Notes: generated by a model not told the origin, from the sequence alone. Counted from the first letter of the stretch, positions 22,911 to 33,057 are shown. The stretch: 61,223 nt of DNA from Bacillota bacterium (GCA_021821085.1 JAKACV010000011.1:1-61223), one strand, 5' to 3'. Program-made: numbers and translations.

Positions 22911-23504
22911 TTGAAACGTCTGGTTATTGCGACTTCGAATGTTGGGAAGATACAGGAATTCTCAGAAGCATTAGACGGATTTGCAATGAGTATCGAGAGT
23001 TTGCCGGCAGATTATCGTGCTCCGGAAGAAACGGGGAGTAGTTTTTTAGAGAATGCGTTGATTAAGGCGATGACGGCTGTGAAGTTTTTATCATTACCCG
23101 TGCTTGCTGATGACTCTGGTTTAGTGGTGGATGCACTTGGTGGGGCACCAGGCATTTATTCTGCGCGCTTTGGCGGTGCCGCAGTGAGTGATCGGGACCG
23201 TTGCGCATTTTTACTTGAACGCATGCAAGGAGTTCCTCCATACGAACGCAGGGCTCGCTTTGTCGCGGCGCTTGCTTTGGTATGGCCCGATGGGCAAAAA
23301 CTGACTGCGATTGGTACGTGTACGGGCGAAATTACAACCTCTATGCAAGGCGAACGTGGATTCGGGTATGATCCTATCTTTTATTATACGCCGTTACGCA
23401 AGACGTTTTCGCAGATGACAATGAGCGAAAAAGCGGCTGTCAGTCACAGAGCAAATGCCCTAAAGCAATTACAAGAGCGCTTGCGAAAAGGGAACGCTCA
23501 ATAA
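22911..23504 (+). CDS. dITP/XTP pyrophosphatase (RdgB/YsnA)
   Basis: 197-aa nucleoside triphosphatase that removes non-canonical purines (XTP, dITP) from the nucleotide pool. The N-terminus 'LVIATSNVGKIQEF', the central 'VLADDSGLVVDALGGAPGIY' and 'GFGYDPIFYY' with 'MSEKAAVSHRANAL' are the family signatures. TTG 22911 is chosen for AGGGAGGAG 6 nt upstream. It lies 57 bp after rph, as in B. subtilis. Confidence 0.93.
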   Translation: MKRLVIATSNVGKIQEFSEALDGFAMSIESLPADYRAPEETGSSFLENALIKAMTAVKFLSLPVLADDSGLVVDALGGAPGIYSARFGGAAVSDRDRCAFLLERMQGVPPYERRARFVAALALVWPDGQKLTAIGTCTGEITTSMQGERGFGYDPIFYYTPLRKTFSQMTMSEKAAVSHRANALKQLQERLRKGNAQ

Positions 23505-23511
23505 AAGGAGC

Positions 23512-23540
23512 TTTACATGTGAGGGTCTGATTATTATAAT
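23512..23540 (+). promoter_or_regulatory. Promoter of tRNA-Arg and probably tig
   Basis: TTTACA (23512-23517) and TATAAT (23535-23540) are spaced by 17 bp and lie 27 bp before the tRNA. Confidence 0.75.
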
Positions 23541-23567
23541 GGTACTGTTTAATGTTGCTTGTGATGC

Positions 23568-23644
23568 GTCTCAGTAGCTCAGTTGGATAGAGCAACAGCC
23601 TTCTAAGCTGTGGGTCGGGGGTTCGAGCCCCTCCTGGGACGCCA
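23568..23644 (+). tRNA. trnR: tRNA-Arg (anticodon TCT)
   Basis: A complete 77-nt cloverleaf. The acceptor GTCTCAG pairs with CTGGGAC, the D arm is GCTC/GAGC, and the anticodon stem ACAGC/GCTGT holds loop CTTCTAA with anticodon TCT (23602-23604). The T arm is GGGGG-TTCGAGC-CCCTC. Discriminator G and encoded CCA end at 23644. It reads AGA/AGG. In B. subtilis a tRNA-Arg lies at the same place. Confidence 0.96.
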
Positions 23645-23666
23645 CTATTGAGTGGAGGACGTTTTT

Positions 23667-24959
23667 ATGGCCGTGAAGTGGGAGAAAACAGAAGCGAATG
23701 TAGGCGTTTTGGAAGTTGAAGTTGGACAGGATAAGGTAAGCAGTGCACTTGACAAAGCGTTTAAAAAAGTTGTTAAACGTGTTAATTTGCCTGGTTTTCG
23801 CAAAGGTAAGGTTCCTCGCAAGATTTTCGAGACGCGTTTTGGTGTGGAATCTCTTTACCAAGATGCATTAGATGAACTACTTCCTGAAGCGTATAGCAGT
23901 GCTGTGACGGAAGCGCAACTAGATCCGGTGGACCGTCCGCAAATTGATATTGTACAGATGGAAGTTGGTAAGCCGCTTGTCTTTAAAGCAACAGTTACGG
24001 TGAAACCAGAAGTAGAGCTTGGTGACTATAAGGCCGTTACATATGAAGATAAGGACTTCGTGTTATCGCAAGAACGCATTGATGAAGAGCTTGACAAGGT
24101 TCGGAAAGGGCATGCAGAGTTACAGGTTCTTGAGGATGGCTCGGCAGAATCTGGCGACATGATTGTGATGGATTTCAAGGGATATGTGGATGGGGAAGTA
24201 TTTGAAGGCGGCGAAGCTGAAAATTATCAATTGGAGATTGGAACTAACACGTTTGTTCCAGGCTTTGAAGATCAATTGGTCGGAGCAAAGTCGGGTGAAG
24301 AACGAACGGTCACAGTCACATTTCCGGAAGACTACCACGTGAAGTCACTCGCGAATAAGGAAGCAAGGTTTGATGTTGTCATTCATGATATCAAGCGGAA
24401 GGTACTACCCGAATTAGATGATGAGTTTGCTAAGGATATTAGTGAATTCGAGACTTTTGAAGAATTCAAGGCGGATTTAGTAAAAAAATTGGAGCACGAC
24501 TTAGAACATGAACATGAGCATTATGTTCAAGATGCAGTAGTTCAAGCGATAGTTGCCCAGGCATCTGTTGATATTCCGGTTGTCATGTTTGAGCAAGAGA
24601 TTGACTCTGAAATGAAGGAGTTTGAATCTCGCTTATCCCAACAAGGAATTCCGCTTGACGCATATCAGGAATTTACAGGAAGCACAGTTGAAGAGTTGCG
24701 GGGACAATTTCGCGAAGAGGCACAAAGTCGAGTGAAAACTTCGCTTGTCCTTGATGCAATTGCGCGCTTCGAAGATATCCAGGTTACGGAAGAAGAAGTT
24801 CATGAAGAGCTGCAAAAATTTGCAGAATCGACAGGACTTGAAATTAGTCGTGTCATACAATTGTTACAAAGCCGTGATCCCGGTCTAAGTGGTTTGCGTT
24901 CGCAAATTATTTCGCGAAAAACGGTTCAGTTTTTAGTTGACCATAGCGCGCGAGCATAA
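23667..24959 (+). CDS. tig: Trigger factor
   Basis: 430-aa ribosome-bound chaperone and peptidyl-prolyl isomerase acting on nascent chains. The N-terminal ribosome-binding loop 'LPGFRKGKVPRKIFETRFG' contains the GFRxGKxP signature. The FKBP-type domain follows ('GDMIVMDFKGYVDGEVFEGG', 'FVPGFEDQLVGAKSGEERTV'), then a long helical C-terminal domain rich in Glu and Gln. ATG 23667 has GGAGG 8 nt upstream. It begins 22 bp after the tRNA with no terminator between. Confidence 0.96.
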   Translation: MAVKWEKTEANVGVLEVEVGQDKVSSALDKAFKKVVKRVNLPGFRKGKVPRKIFETRFGVESLYQDALDELLPEAYSSAVTEAQLDPVDRPQIDIVQMEVGKPLVFKATVTVKPEVELGDYKAVTYEDKDFVLSQERIDEELDKVRKGHAELQVLEDGSAESGDMIVMDFKGYVDGEVFEGGEAENYQLEIGTNTFVPGFEDQLVGAKSGEERTVTVTFPEDYHVKSLANKEARFDVVIHDIKRKVLPELDDEFAKDISEFETFEEFKADLVKKLEHDLEHEHEHYVQDAVVQAIVAQASVDIPVVMFEQEIDSEMKEFESRLSQQGIPLDAYQEFTGSTVEELRGQFREEAQSRVKTSLVLDAIARFEDIQVTEEEVHEELQKFAESTGLEISRVIQLLQSRDPGLSGLRSQIISRKTVQFLVDHSARA

Positions 24960-24988
24960 AGTTGTGTAAAATGAATCCATGAAGTGAT

Positions 24989-25016
24989 AGGGCACTGGAC
25001 ATTGTGCCTTATTTTT
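24989..25016 (+). terminator. Intrinsic terminator after tig
   Basis: AGGGCAC (24989-24995) pairs with GTGCCTT (25004-25010), with one G-U pair and an 8-nt loop, followed by ATTTTT. Confidence 0.7.
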
Positions 25017-25058
25017 CCTTCTGAAACATGGCTGCGTGGGTAACAGGAGGTTAATTGT

Positions 25059-25649
25059 ATGAATTTAGTGCCTATGGTAATTGAGCAAACGAGCCGTGGT
25101 GAGCGTGCTTACGATATCTATTCGCGTTTGCTAAAGGATCGGATCATCTTTATTGGAACACCCATCGATGACTTTGTTGCGAACTCAGTTGTTGCACAAC
25201 TGCTTTTTTTGGCATCGGAAGATGCAGAAAAAGATATTAGTTTGTACATTAATAGCCCAGGTGGATCTGTCACTGCTGGGATGGCTATTTTTGACACAAT
25301 GCAATATATTAAGCCGCAAGTGTCGACCATTTGTGTGGGTCTAGCCGCTAGTATGGCTTCACTGTTGTTGACGGCAGGAGCAAAGGGAAAGCGATTCGCT
25401 CTACCTAACAGTGAGATAATGATACATCAGCCTTTAGGTGGTGTGCGGGGGCAAGCTACAGATATTAAGATTCACGCGGAGTGGATCTTAAAAACTCGCC
25501 ACAAATTGAATCAAATCTACGTAGAGCGCACGGGTCAATCGCTTGCGCAAATTGAGAAGGATACAGATCGAGATAACTGGATGGGTGCAGAAGAGGCAAA
25601 AGCGTATGGCCTCATTGATGAGGTGATTTTGCGTACGGATCTAAGATAA
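25059..25649 (+). CDS. clpP: ATP-dependent Clp protease proteolytic subunit ClpP
   Basis: 196-aa serine peptidase that forms the barrel of ClpXP and ClpCP. The catalytic Ser is in '[16 protein letters not shown]', the His in '[10 protein letters not shown]' and the Asp in the '[13 protein letters not shown]' region. ACAGGAGG precedes ATG 25059. It lies 12 bp upstream of clpX, an arrangement common in bacteria, whereas B. subtilis keeps clpP elsewhere. No CtsR-type operator was seen upstream. Confidence 0.97.
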   Translation: MNLVPMVIEQTSRGERAYDIYSRLLKDRIIFIGTPIDDFVANSVVAQLLFLASEDAEKDISLYINSPGGSVTAGMAIFDTMQYIKPQVSTICVGLAASMASLLLTAGAKGKRFALPNSEIMIHQPLGGVRGQATDIKIHAEWILKTRHKLNQIYVERTGQSLAQIEKDTDRDNWMGAEEAKAYGLIDEVILRTDLR

Positions 25650-25661
25650 GGAGGGATACCC

Positions 25662-26942
25662 ATGTTTAAGTTCAACGATGACAAAGGGCAACTTAAGTGT
25701 TCGTTCTGTGGGAAAACCCAGGATCAAGTGCGCAAACTCGTAGCAGGACCGGGTGTCTATATTTGCGATGAATGCATTGAACTGTGTAACGAGATCGTTG
25801 AGGAGGAACTTGGCGACGAAGAAGAGTTCGAATTAAAGGACGTTCCTAAGCCCACAGAGATCAAGTCAATCCTTGATTCTTATGTGATCGGCCAGGAACG
25901 TGCTAAGAAATCTCTTGCGGTTGCAGTGTACAATCATTATAAGCGAATTAACACAGGATCTAAGGCTGAAGATGTTGAACTGTCAAAAAGCAATATTTTA
26001 TTGATTGGACCTACTGGTTCAGGTAAAACATTGTTGGCACAGACGCTTGCGCGTATCTTGAATGTTCCGTTTGCAATTGCAGATGCTACGTCTTTAACCG
26101 AGGCAGGTTATGTAGGTGAAGATGTTGAAAATATTCTCTTGAAGTTGATCCAGTCTGCCGACTATGACGTTGAGAAGGCCGAAAAGGGCATCATCTACAT
26201 TGATGAAATTGACAAGATCGCTCGTAAGTCGGAGAATCCATCAATCACGCGCGATGTATCGGGTGAAGGTGTTCAACAAGCATTGCTGAAAATTCTTGAA
26301 GGAACGGTTGCAAGTGTTCCACCACAAGGTGGACGAAAGCATCCACATCAAGAGTTTATTCAAATTGATACGAGTAATGTCTTGTTTATTTGTGGTGGTG
26401 CGTTTGATGGGATGGAGCCTATCATTCGCCGCCGACTAGGTAAGAAAGTGATTGGATTTGGAACGACAGACGAAGCACGTGAACAGTTTTTTGAAAATGA
26501 ATTGCTTTCCCGTGTTTTACCGGAAGATTTGCTGCGCTATGGCTTGATTCCGGAGTTCGTTGGACGCTTACCTGTGGTAACAACATTACAAGCTCTTGAT
26601 GAAACGGCGTTAAAGCAGATTCTGACAGAACCAAAGAACGCGCTCGTGAAGCAGTACCAAAGATTGCTTGAAATGGACTCGGTGGAATTGGAGTTTGATG
26701 AAGCGGCTTTAACAGAAATTGCCAAAGAGGCAATTAAGCGCAACACAGGTGCACGAGGTTTGCGCGCGATTATTGAGAGTATTATGCTTGAGGTTATGTA
26801 TGACTTGCCTTCGCGTACAGATGTGAAGAAATGTATTGTTACAAAAGACACGGTGATCAACCGTGATGAGCCCACACTTGTCGTTGACTCAGGTCCAGTA
26901 ACTGATGGGCGCAAGAAAAAGAAAAAGGAAGAGACCGCGTAA
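25662..26942 (+). CDS. clpX: ATP-dependent Clp protease ATPase subunit ClpX
   Basis: 426-aa AAA+ unfoldase that feeds substrates to ClpP. An N-terminal zinc domain has Cys pairs in '[14 protein letters not shown]' and '[11 protein letters not shown]'. The AAA+ core shows Walker A '[20 protein letters not shown]', Walker B '[14 protein letters not shown]', and the ClpP-binding loop region 'VIGFGTTD'. GGAGG precedes ATG 25662. The stop codon lies in the loop of the terminator. Confidence 0.97.
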   Translation: MFKFNDDKGQLKCSFCGKTQDQVRKLVAGPGVYICDECIELCNEIVEEELGDEEEFELKDVPKPTEIKSILDSYVIGQERAKKSLAVAVYNHYKRINTGSKAEDVELSKSNILLIGPTGSGKTLLAQTLARILNVPFAIADATSLTEAGYVGEDVENILLKLIQSADYDVEKAEKGIIYIDEIDKIARKSENPSITRDVSGEGVQQALLKILEGTVASVPPQGGRKHPHQEFIQIDTSNVLFICGGAFDGMEPIIRRRLGKKVIGFGTTDEAREQFFENELLSRVLPEDLLRYGLIPEFVGRLPVVTTLQALDETALKQILTEPKNALVKQYQRLLEMDSVELEFDEAALTEIAKEAIKRNTGARGLRAIIESIMLEVMYDLPSRTDVKKCIVTKDTVINRDEPTLVVDSGPVTDGRKKKKKEETA

Positions 26943-26957
26943 GCGGTCTTTTTCTTT
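26932..26957 (+). terminator. Intrinsic terminator overlapping the clpX stop
   Basis: AGACCGC (26932-26938) pairs with GCGGTCT (26943-26949) around GTAA, which contains most of the TAA stop. TTTTTCTTTTG follows. Confidence 0.88.
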
Positions 26958-27028
26958 TGCTCGAAGCGTTTATCTCTGTCATTCGATGGCTACAATAATT
27001 ATTACTTGTGGGAATCGGAGGGAGAAGG

Positions 27029-28726
27029 ATGAACTCGAGTTTACTGATACTAGCAGCCATCCAAGTTGTATTTGCCGGGATCGTGAGTGTGTATTTTTTC
27101 AACCTTATGCGTACTCAACAACATAACCGAGTAAATATTGATAGAGAATCGTCTCGTGAAATGGAGAGATTGCGCCGTCTGCGAGCGATCTCTTTAACAG
27201 AGCCGCTCTCGGAGAAAACTCGTCCTGCATCAATGCGTGATATTGTAGGGCAAGAAGATGGACTGCGTGCCCTACGTGCGGCATTGTTCGGACCCCATCC
27301 GCAACATGTGTTAATTTACGGACCCCCAGGTGTCGGTAAAACTGCTGCTGCACGGGTTGTGCTGGAGGAGGCAAAATGCAGCACCGGTTCTCCTTTTGCC
27401 ACAGAGGCTGTGTTTTGGGAGATTGACGCTACTACAGCTAGATTTGACGAACGTGGTATTGCGGATCCTTTGATTGGATCTGTGCATGATCCGATTTATC
27501 AAGGAGCTGGATCAATGGGAGTGGCTGGCATTCCGCAGCCAAAACCTGGTGCAGTTACGAAAGCTCATGGCGGTGTCTTATTTATTGACGAAATTGGTGA
27601 GTTACACTCCATTCAGATGAATAAGCTATTGAAGGTATTGGAAGATCGTCGAGTGTATCTGGAAAGTGCGTATTACAATCCAGACGATGTGAATATTCCG
27701 CTTCATATTCATGATATCTTTCAACAAGGATTACCTGCCGATTTTCGGCTTGTGGGAGCTACGACAAGAAGTCCTGAAGAAATCCCCCCTGCCATTCGCT
27801 CACGGTGTGTTGAGGTGTTTTTTCGCCCGTTAGTTCCAATAGAGATCGGAATCATCGTGGAGCGTGCCGCAGCAAAGCTGAATATGCCGATCACTGATGA
27901 GGCAGTAAGTGTCGTAAAGCGCCATGCAACGAATGGCCGCGAAGCTGTGAATGTTGTGCAAATTGCAGCAGGAATTACATTGACAGATGGTCGCACACAA
28001 ATTTCATCTGGTGATATGGAATGGGTCGTTCACAGTAGTCATATTGCTATGAGACCTGAACGCAAGGTGCCGCTTATTCCGCAAGTTGGCGTTGTAAATG
28101 GTTTGGCCGTTTATGGTCCCTCTTTAGGACTGTTGCTGGAGGTGGAAGCGACAGCGACGCAGGCTGCGGTACTTGGGCATGGGAGTGTGTCTGTTACAGG
28201 AGTGGTGGAAGAAGAGGAGATCGGTGGTAGTGGGAGAGTCCTGAAACGTCGCAGTATGGCGCGTACTTCTGTAGATAACGTTTTGACTGCGTTACGGCGT
28301 ATTCTGCCTGTGAATATTTCTGATTATGAAGTGCATGTCAATTTTCCTGGGGGTATTCCAGTGGATGGTCCCTCTGCTGGAGTGAGTATGGCTGTGGCCA
28401 TCTATTCAGCGGTCACCGGTTTAAAAGTTGACAATCTGGTCGCGATGACAGGAGAAGTTTCAATTTATGGGGGAATTCGACCGGTAGGTGGAGTTTCTGA
28501 GAAAGTGGTTGCAGCTCGTGAAGCAGGGGCCACAAAGGTTTTGATCCCTGTTGAAAATGATCAAGCAAGGCTGCATCAGGATGTTGGGATCGAGGTGGTT
28601 CCAATTATTCGACTGGAGGAAGCGCTAGCGATTGCGCTTGGCGTTTCTACCTTGCCAGAACCACTCGGAATGTCAGCACTAGCACCCATTCTTGCTCCGG
28701 GGGCAGCAGTTCAAGGGACAATTTGA
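27029..28726 (+). CDS. lonB: Forespore-type Lon protease LonB
   Basis: 565-aa AAA+ serine protease lacking the large N-terminal Lon domain. It starts with a membrane helix ('LLILAAIQVVFAGIVSVYFF'). Walker A is '[17 protein letters not shown]', Walker B 'VLFIDEIGEL', the catalytic Ser in 'PVDGPSAGVSMAVAIYSAVT' and Lys in 'GGVSEKVVAAREAG'. In B. subtilis lonB is transcribed in the forespore by sigma-F. ATG 27029 is chosen for the GGAGGG site; a longer reading from 27008 would include it. Order clpX-lonB-lonA is conserved with Bacillus. Confidence 0.94.
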   Translation: MNSSLLILAAIQVVFAGIVSVYFFNLMRTQQHNRVNIDRESSREMERLRRLRAISLTEPLSEKTRPASMRDIVGQEDGLRALRAALFGPHPQHVLIYGPPGVGKTAAARVVLEEAKCSTGSPFATEAVFWEIDATTARFDERGIADPLIGSVHDPIYQGAGSMGVAGIPQPKPGAVTKAHGGVLFIDEIGELHSIQMNKLLKVLEDRRVYLESAYYNPDDVNIPLHIHDIFQQGLPADFRLVGATTRSPEEIPPAIRSRCVEVFFRPLVPIEIGIIVERAAAKLNMPITDEAVSVVKRHATNGREAVNVVQIAAGITLTDGRTQISSGDMEWVVHSSHIAMRPERKVPLIPQVGVVNGLAVYGPSLGLLLEVEATATQAAVLGHGSVSVTGVVEEEEIGGSGRVLKRRSMARTSVDNVLTALRRILPVNISDYEVHVNFPGGIPVDGPSAGVSMAVAIYSAVTGLKVDNLVAMTGEVSIYGGIRPVGGVSEKVVAAREAGATKVLIPVENDQARLHQDVGIEVVPIIRLEEALAIALGVSTLPEPLGMSALAPILAPGAAVQGTI

Positions 28727-28761
28727 ATACGATTCGATTTTTGGAAAAACATATCAGAAGA

Positions 28762-28794
28762 GAAACAGAAGCGTTCTCGCTTCTGTTTCTTTTA
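28762..28794 (+). terminator. Intrinsic terminator after lonB
   Basis: GAAACAGAAGCG (28762-28773) pairs perfectly with CGCTTCTGTTTC (28778-28789) over a 4-nt loop, followed by TTTTA. Confidence 0.92.
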
Positions 28795-28862
28795 CAGCTT
28801 GTTAGACAAAGGGGGGGAATTTCGATACAATGCACAGTGATAAAGCTGTGGGGGTGCAGATA

Positions 28863-31184
28863 ATGGCTCAAGCTGAAATATCAGAGGAACGGATTTTACC
28901 GCTACTCCCGCTGCGCGGCCTGCTCGTCTATCCTGCAACGGTTCTTCATTTAGACGTTGGTCGGGAGAAATCAGTGCGCGCTTTAGATAAGGCGATGCTT
29001 GAAGATCATATGATTTTACTCGCAACGCAGATGGATACTCAGATTGACGATCCTGCTGCGGAAGATATTTATACAGTGGGGACAGTTGCACGCGTTAAGC
29101 AAATGATGAAGTTACCAAATGGAACAATTCGCGTATTGGTAGAAGGGATAGAACGGGCTAAAATTATTAGTTTCATGGAAGAGGATGATTGGTTTGAAGT
29201 TCGGGCGGAAATTTTAACCCCAACTGAACGAGATCATCCCGAAGTAGACGCATTAGTGCGTGCTGTAACACAGCAGTTTGAACAGTTTTTACAGGTGTCA
29301 AAAAAACACACGCCCGAAACACACGCAGCCGTTGCAGACATTGAGGATCCAGGGCGATTGGCGGATGCGATTGCGGCAAATTTATCACTGAAGATGAAAG
29401 ACAAGCAAGCAATTCTTGAGGCGATTGAAGTGACTGATCGACTCGAAACACTTCTGGAAATTTTATCTGATGAGCGCGAAATAGTAGAGTTAGAGAAGAA
29501 AATTTCACAACGTGTGCGTAAACAAATGGAACGTACGCAAAAGGAATATTATTTGCGTGAACAGATGAAGGCGATTCAAAAGGAGTTGGGTGATAAAGAG
29601 GGGCGTATAGCGGAGGTTGAAGAGTTGCGTGAGCAACTAGCAAATCATAAACTCTCCGAAGCTGTTCATGATCGTGTGGAAAAAGAGATTGACCGATTAG
29701 AAAAAATTCCGCAGGCTTCTGCTGAAGGATCCGTTATTCGAACTTATATCGATTGGCTACTCGCTCTTCCGTGGGAAGATGAAGAACAGTCGGAAATTGA
29801 TATTCATCGTGCCCGTAGCGTCTTGGATGCAGATCATTATGGGTTGGAAAAAGTGAAGGAACGGATTATTGAATATCTGGCAGTTCAAAAATTGGTCGGT
29901 GGTCATCGCGGACCAATTTTATGCCTCGTTGGTCCTCCTGGTGTTGGGAAAACTTCACTTGCAAAATCGGTGGCCCATGCACTCAATCGTCATTTTGTTC
30001 GGATTTCCCTAGGGGGAGTTCGAGATGAAGCGGAGATTCGCGGTCATCGGAGAACTTACGTCGGAGCAATGCCTGGGCGCATTATTCAGGGGATGAAGAC
30101 TGCTGGTACGACGACACCCGTTTTTTTGCTTGATGAAATTGATAAAATGGCGAATGACTTTCGAGGAGATCCTGCATCGGCCATGCTAGAAGTGCTTGAT
30201 CCGGAACAAAACAGCACATTTAGCGATCATTACATTGAGGTTCCGTACGATTTATCAAAGGTTATGTTTATTACGACTGCCAATACCGTACATACGATTC
30301 CACAGCCACTTTTAGATCGGATGGAGACGATCTACTTGTCTGGGTATACTGAGGTCGAAAAATTGCGCATTGCGATCGACTACTTATTGCCAAAACAACG
30401 CAAAGAGCATGGCCTAACAAAGGATCGTTTGAGTGTCAGTCAAGATACAATGTTACGGGTGATTCGCGAGTACACACGCGAGGCGGGCGTACGTAATTTG
30501 GAACGACAAATCGCGAGTTTGTGCCGTAAAGCCGCGAAGTTAATCGTTGCTGGGGAAAAGAAACGAGTAACAATGACTGTTAAGAATCTTGGACAGTTTC
30601 TTGGTTCGCAACGATACCGATATGGTATGGCGGAACAGGAGGATCAGGTTGGAGTTGTTACAGGCTTGGCCTGGACAGAAGCTGGTGGGGACATTCTGGC
30701 CATCGAGGTGTCGGTCGTAGAAGGGAAAGGCAGGCTCACTATCACTGGACAGTTGGGTGATGTTATGAAGGAATCGGCACAGGCTGCATTGTCGTATATT
30801 CGGTCTCGTGCTAGGGAATTAGAGATACCGTCTGAATATATGGAAACGCACGATATTCATATTCATGTCCCTGAAGGTGCGATTCCAAAGGATGGTCCGT
30901 CCGCTGGGATTACGATGGCCACTGCACTCGCCTCGGCGTTAACAGGCCGTCCAGTCGATCGACATATTGCGATGACCGGTGAAATTACTCTGCGCGGTCG
31001 GGTACTACCGATTGGTGGGGTCAAGGAAAAGTCGCTTAGCGCGCATCGCGCGGGAATTGATAAAATACTACTTCCGCGAGACAATGAAAAAGACATCGAT
31101 GAGGTGCCAGAGAGCATTCGTGAAAAAATGCAGTTTGTATTTGTTGATCATATGGATCAGGTTTTGCGTCAGGCATTAAAATAA
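28863..31184 (+). CDS. lonA: ATP-dependent protease LonA
   Basis: 773 aa, matching the 774-aa B. subtilis LonA. The N-terminal substrate domain begins '[20 protein letters not shown]'. The ATPase domain has Walker A '[20 protein letters not shown]' and Walker B '[11 protein letters not shown]'. The C-terminal protease has Ser in '[20 protein letters not shown]' and Lys in '[15 protein letters not shown]'. ATG 28863 is chosen for GGGGG 8 nt upstream. ATG 28830 is less likely because a possible -10 (TACAAT 28826-28831, with TTAGAC 18 bp upstream) overlaps it. It degrades misfolded proteins in the cytosol. Confidence 0.96.
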   Translation: MAQAEISEERILPLLPLRGLLVYPATVLHLDVGREKSVRALDKAMLEDHMILLATQMDTQIDDPAAEDIYTVGTVARVKQMMKLPNGTIRVLVEGIERAKIISFMEEDDWFEVRAEILTPTERDHPEVDALVRAVTQQFEQFLQVSKKHTPETHAAVADIEDPGRLADAIAANLSLKMKDKQAILEAIEVTDRLETLLEILSDEREIVELEKKISQRVRKQMERTQKEYYLREQMKAIQKELGDKEGRIAEVEELREQLANHKLSEAVHDRVEKEIDRLEKIPQASAEGSVIRTYIDWLLALPWEDEEQSEIDIHRARSVLDADHYGLEKVKERIIEYLAVQKLVGGHRGPILCLVGPPGVGKTSLAKSVAHALNRHFVRISLGGVRDEAEIRGHRRTYVGAMPGRIIQGMKTAGTTTPVFLLDEIDKMANDFRGDPASAMLEVLDPEQNSTFSDHYIEVPYDLSKVMFITTANTVHTIPQPLLDRMETIYLSGYTEVEKLRIAIDYLLPKQRKEHGLTKDRLSVSQDTMLRVIREYTREAGVRNLERQIASLCRKAAKLIVAGEKKRVTMTVKNLGQFLGSQRYRYGMAEQEDQVGVVTGLAWTEAGGDILAIEVSVVEGKGRLTITGQLGDVMKESAQAALSYIRSRARELEIPSEYMETHDIHIHVPEGAIPKDGPSAGITMATALASALTGRPVDRHIAMTGEITLRGRVLPIGGVKEKSLSAHRAGIDKILLPRDNEKDIDEVPESIREKMQFVFVDHMDQVLRQALK

Positions 31185-31215
31185 AATAACTAGTGATTGA
31201 GGGGGGGCGCGAGTA

Positions 31216-31833
31216 ATGATTATTCACTCTGCCGAATTTATAATCTCGGCTGTGCGCCTTGATCAGTGCCCGACAGCCGAAAAAGCTGAGTTTGCGTTTG
31301 TTGGGCGCTCTAACGTAGGGAAGTCTTCATTGTTAAATAAGTTGTTGAATCGACGTAAACTGGCTCGTATCTCAGGTCAGCCAGGAAAGACGCAAACATT
31401 AAATTTTTATCACATTAACGAAGATTTTTATTTGGTGGATCTACCCGGGTATGGGTATGCAAAAGTTTCAAAGGAATTACGCGCCAAATGGGGACCTATG
31501 GTTGAAGAGTATTTAATTCGACGGGACACTCTAATTAAGGTCGTACAATTGATTGATGTAAGGCATCTCCCAACGCGTGACGATCAGATGATGTATGAAT
31601 GGTTAAGCTACAATGGACGTTCGCCTCTTGTTGTTGCCACAAAAGCGGATAAGATCGCACGGGGAGCCTATGGCAAACACGTTCAACAAATTAGAAATAC
31701 GCTCAAGATGGATTCGTCTCAGTCTGTGGTTGTTCTTACTTCTGCTGATACTGGGTATGGTATTGATCAGTTGTGGGCGACCTTGGATCAGGAATTGCAA
31801 CAATTTCATGGCTCAGTTCATCTCCTCTTATAG
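31216..31833 (+). CDS. engB: Ribosome-assembly GTPase EngB (YsxC)
   Basis: 205-aa GTPase needed for assembly of the large ribosomal subunit. G1 'GRSNVGKSSLLNKLLN', G2 in 'SGQPGKTQTLNFY', G3 'VDLPGYGYAKV' and G4 'VVATKADK' are visible. It starts 31 bp after lonA, as in Bacillus. The stop TAG is the last three bases of the 7-bp target duplication of the following MITE-like element, which therefore inserted exactly after the stop codon without altering the protein. Confidence 0.96.
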   Translation: MIIHSAEFIISAVRLDQCPTAEKAEFAFVGRSNVGKSSLLNKLLNRRKLARISGQPGKTQTLNFYHINEDFYLVDLPGYGYAKVSKELRAKWGPMVEEYLIRRDTLIKVVQLIDVRHLPTRDDQMMYEWLSYNGRSPLVVATKADKIARGAYGKHVQQIRNTLKMDSSQSVVVLTSADTGYGIDQLWATLDQELQQFHGSVHLLL

Positions 31834-31991
31834 AGGTTGTTCAAAAAGGGTCGAGAACTCTGCGGCGCAGGGCTTCGGCTTGTGCTGGACATGCGTGCTC
31901 ATGTACCACCTATCGTACACTTCGCGCGCATGTCGTCCAGACTTCACCAAACCCCTGCTTGCATCTTATCTCAACCCTTTTTGAACAGTCA
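31834..31991. mobile_element. MITE-like non-autonomous element, copy 2 (158 bp)
   Basis: About 94% identical to copy 1 at 6231-6385. The clearest changes are single-base substitutions, a 3-bp insertion (GTC, giving ATGTCGTCCAG) and a few differences at the last bases. It carries the same GTTCAAAAAGGGT / ACCCTTTTTGAAC inverted ends and the same orientation. The flanks are a perfect 7-bp direct repeat CTTATAG (31827-31833 and 31992-31998). It lies between the convergent genes engB and eamA, where no other terminator was found, so its long hairpin may end transcripts. Confidence 0.85.
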
Positions 31992-32004
31992 CTTATAGGA
32001 TGAA

Positions 32005-32928
32005 TCATTTCAGTGGGCATGAGACTTCACTTGTGGCCTCTGTTATAGCATGGTCTTGACCGCCAAATTCTGTGACAAGCATCCCGAATAAAATGAGAGC
32101 ACATCCAATGATTGCGGCCGCTGAGAGTCGCTGCTGTGTCCAAACATACGCGGCGATGGCGGCGAATACTGGCTCCATCGAAAAAATAAGAGCCGTCCGT
32201 GTTGGTGTGGTGAATTTTTGAAATGAAGTTTGTGCAAAATAGGCAACTACTGTAGCGAAGACAATACAAATCCACAGTGCCAACTCAACAGTTGGCGACT
32301 CTAATGCGGTCGTCGGCCGTGCAAGCGGAGTTCGTGTCACGATGAGAACGAGAGATGACAGCATGCCTACGGTTAGAATCTGAATAGCGGCTAAAGGTAA
32401 TGCGGGATAATGAGGTGCATAGCGGCCTACGGCAATAATTTGCATGGCGAAGGCAATGGCACAGAGAAGTTCGAAAAAGTCGCCGCCGTTTAGTGATCCT
32501 GGCTGACCAAAGGTGAGCAGAAATAATCCGATGGTTGCCATCGATACGCCGACCCATGCAAATGTGGGTGGTTTGTGTTTTAAGATGAATATCGAGAAGA
32601 GAGGGACGAGGACAACAGACAAACCAGTGATAAAGCCGGCTGTGGCTGGAGATACATAGAGTAAGCCAATCGTCTGAAAAGCATACCCTGCAAAGAGCCA
32701 AAGACCGATGAGAAACCCCACAAAAATGAGGTGTCGATTCAGCGATTTTCGCCAGGGTTTAAACGAAAGTGAGATGGCAAGCATCAAGAGCCCGGCAATG
32801 CTGAAGCGAAGGGCGAGGAATGAAAATACAGGGATGATCCGGATGGCGTCCTGCACGAGAACAAATGTGGTGCCCCAAACAAAGGTGATCAGTAAGAGAA
32901 TTGCATCGGCCATAATCCGTTTTGTCAT
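32005..32928 (-). CDS. EamA/DMT-family transporter
   Basis: 307-aa membrane protein with ten helices made of two five-helix EamA repeats. It starts 'MADAILLLITFVWGTTFVLV' after four residues. The second repeat holds 'TVVAYFAQTSFQKFTTPTRT' and 'ALIFSMEPVFAAIAAYVW'. Substrates of such proteins (metabolites, amino acids) cannot be predicted here. The ATG at 32928 is chosen for CGGGGGTT 5-6 nt upstream on the minus strand; a longer reading from 32967 lacks a site. It is divergent from hemA. Confidence 0.88.
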   Translation of the reverse strand: MTKRIMADAILLLITFVWGTTFVLVQDAIRIIPVFSFLALRFSIAGLLMLAISLSFKPWRKSLNRHLIFVGFLIGLWLFAGYAFQTIGLLYVSPATAGFITGLSVVLVPLFSIFILKHKPPTFAWVGVSMATIGLFLLTFGQPGSLNGGDFFELLCAIAFAMQIIAVGRYAPHYPALPLAAIQILTVGMLSSLVLIVTRTPLARPTTALESPTVELALWICIVFATVVAYFAQTSFQKFTTPTRTALIFSMEPVFAAIAAYVWTQQRLSAAAIIGCALILFGMLVTEFGGQDHAITEATSEVSCPLK

Positions 32929-33028
32929 GAAGAACCCCCGCATTCTGGACGAGTGAAGATGGTCCAAATGACATAGAAAGCTGTAGTCTTATTGTGCCTT
33001 GACCATCATCACGAGTCAAGATATTCTC

Positions 33029-33057
33029 TTTATAGAGTGAGATAGTATTGATCGCAA
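33029..33057 (-). promoter_or_regulatory. Candidate promoter of the EamA transporter
   Basis: On the minus strand TTGCGA (33057-33052) and TATAAA (33034-33029) are spaced by 17 bp. The -35 lies in the 10-bp tandem repeat. A second weaker candidate (TTGACT with CACAAT) lies closer to the gene. Confidence 0.4.

Noticed and set aside
31613-32003. Plus-strand frames running from the end of engB into MITE copy 2
   Set aside because: They are other-frame readings of engB and of the repeat, with no independent support.
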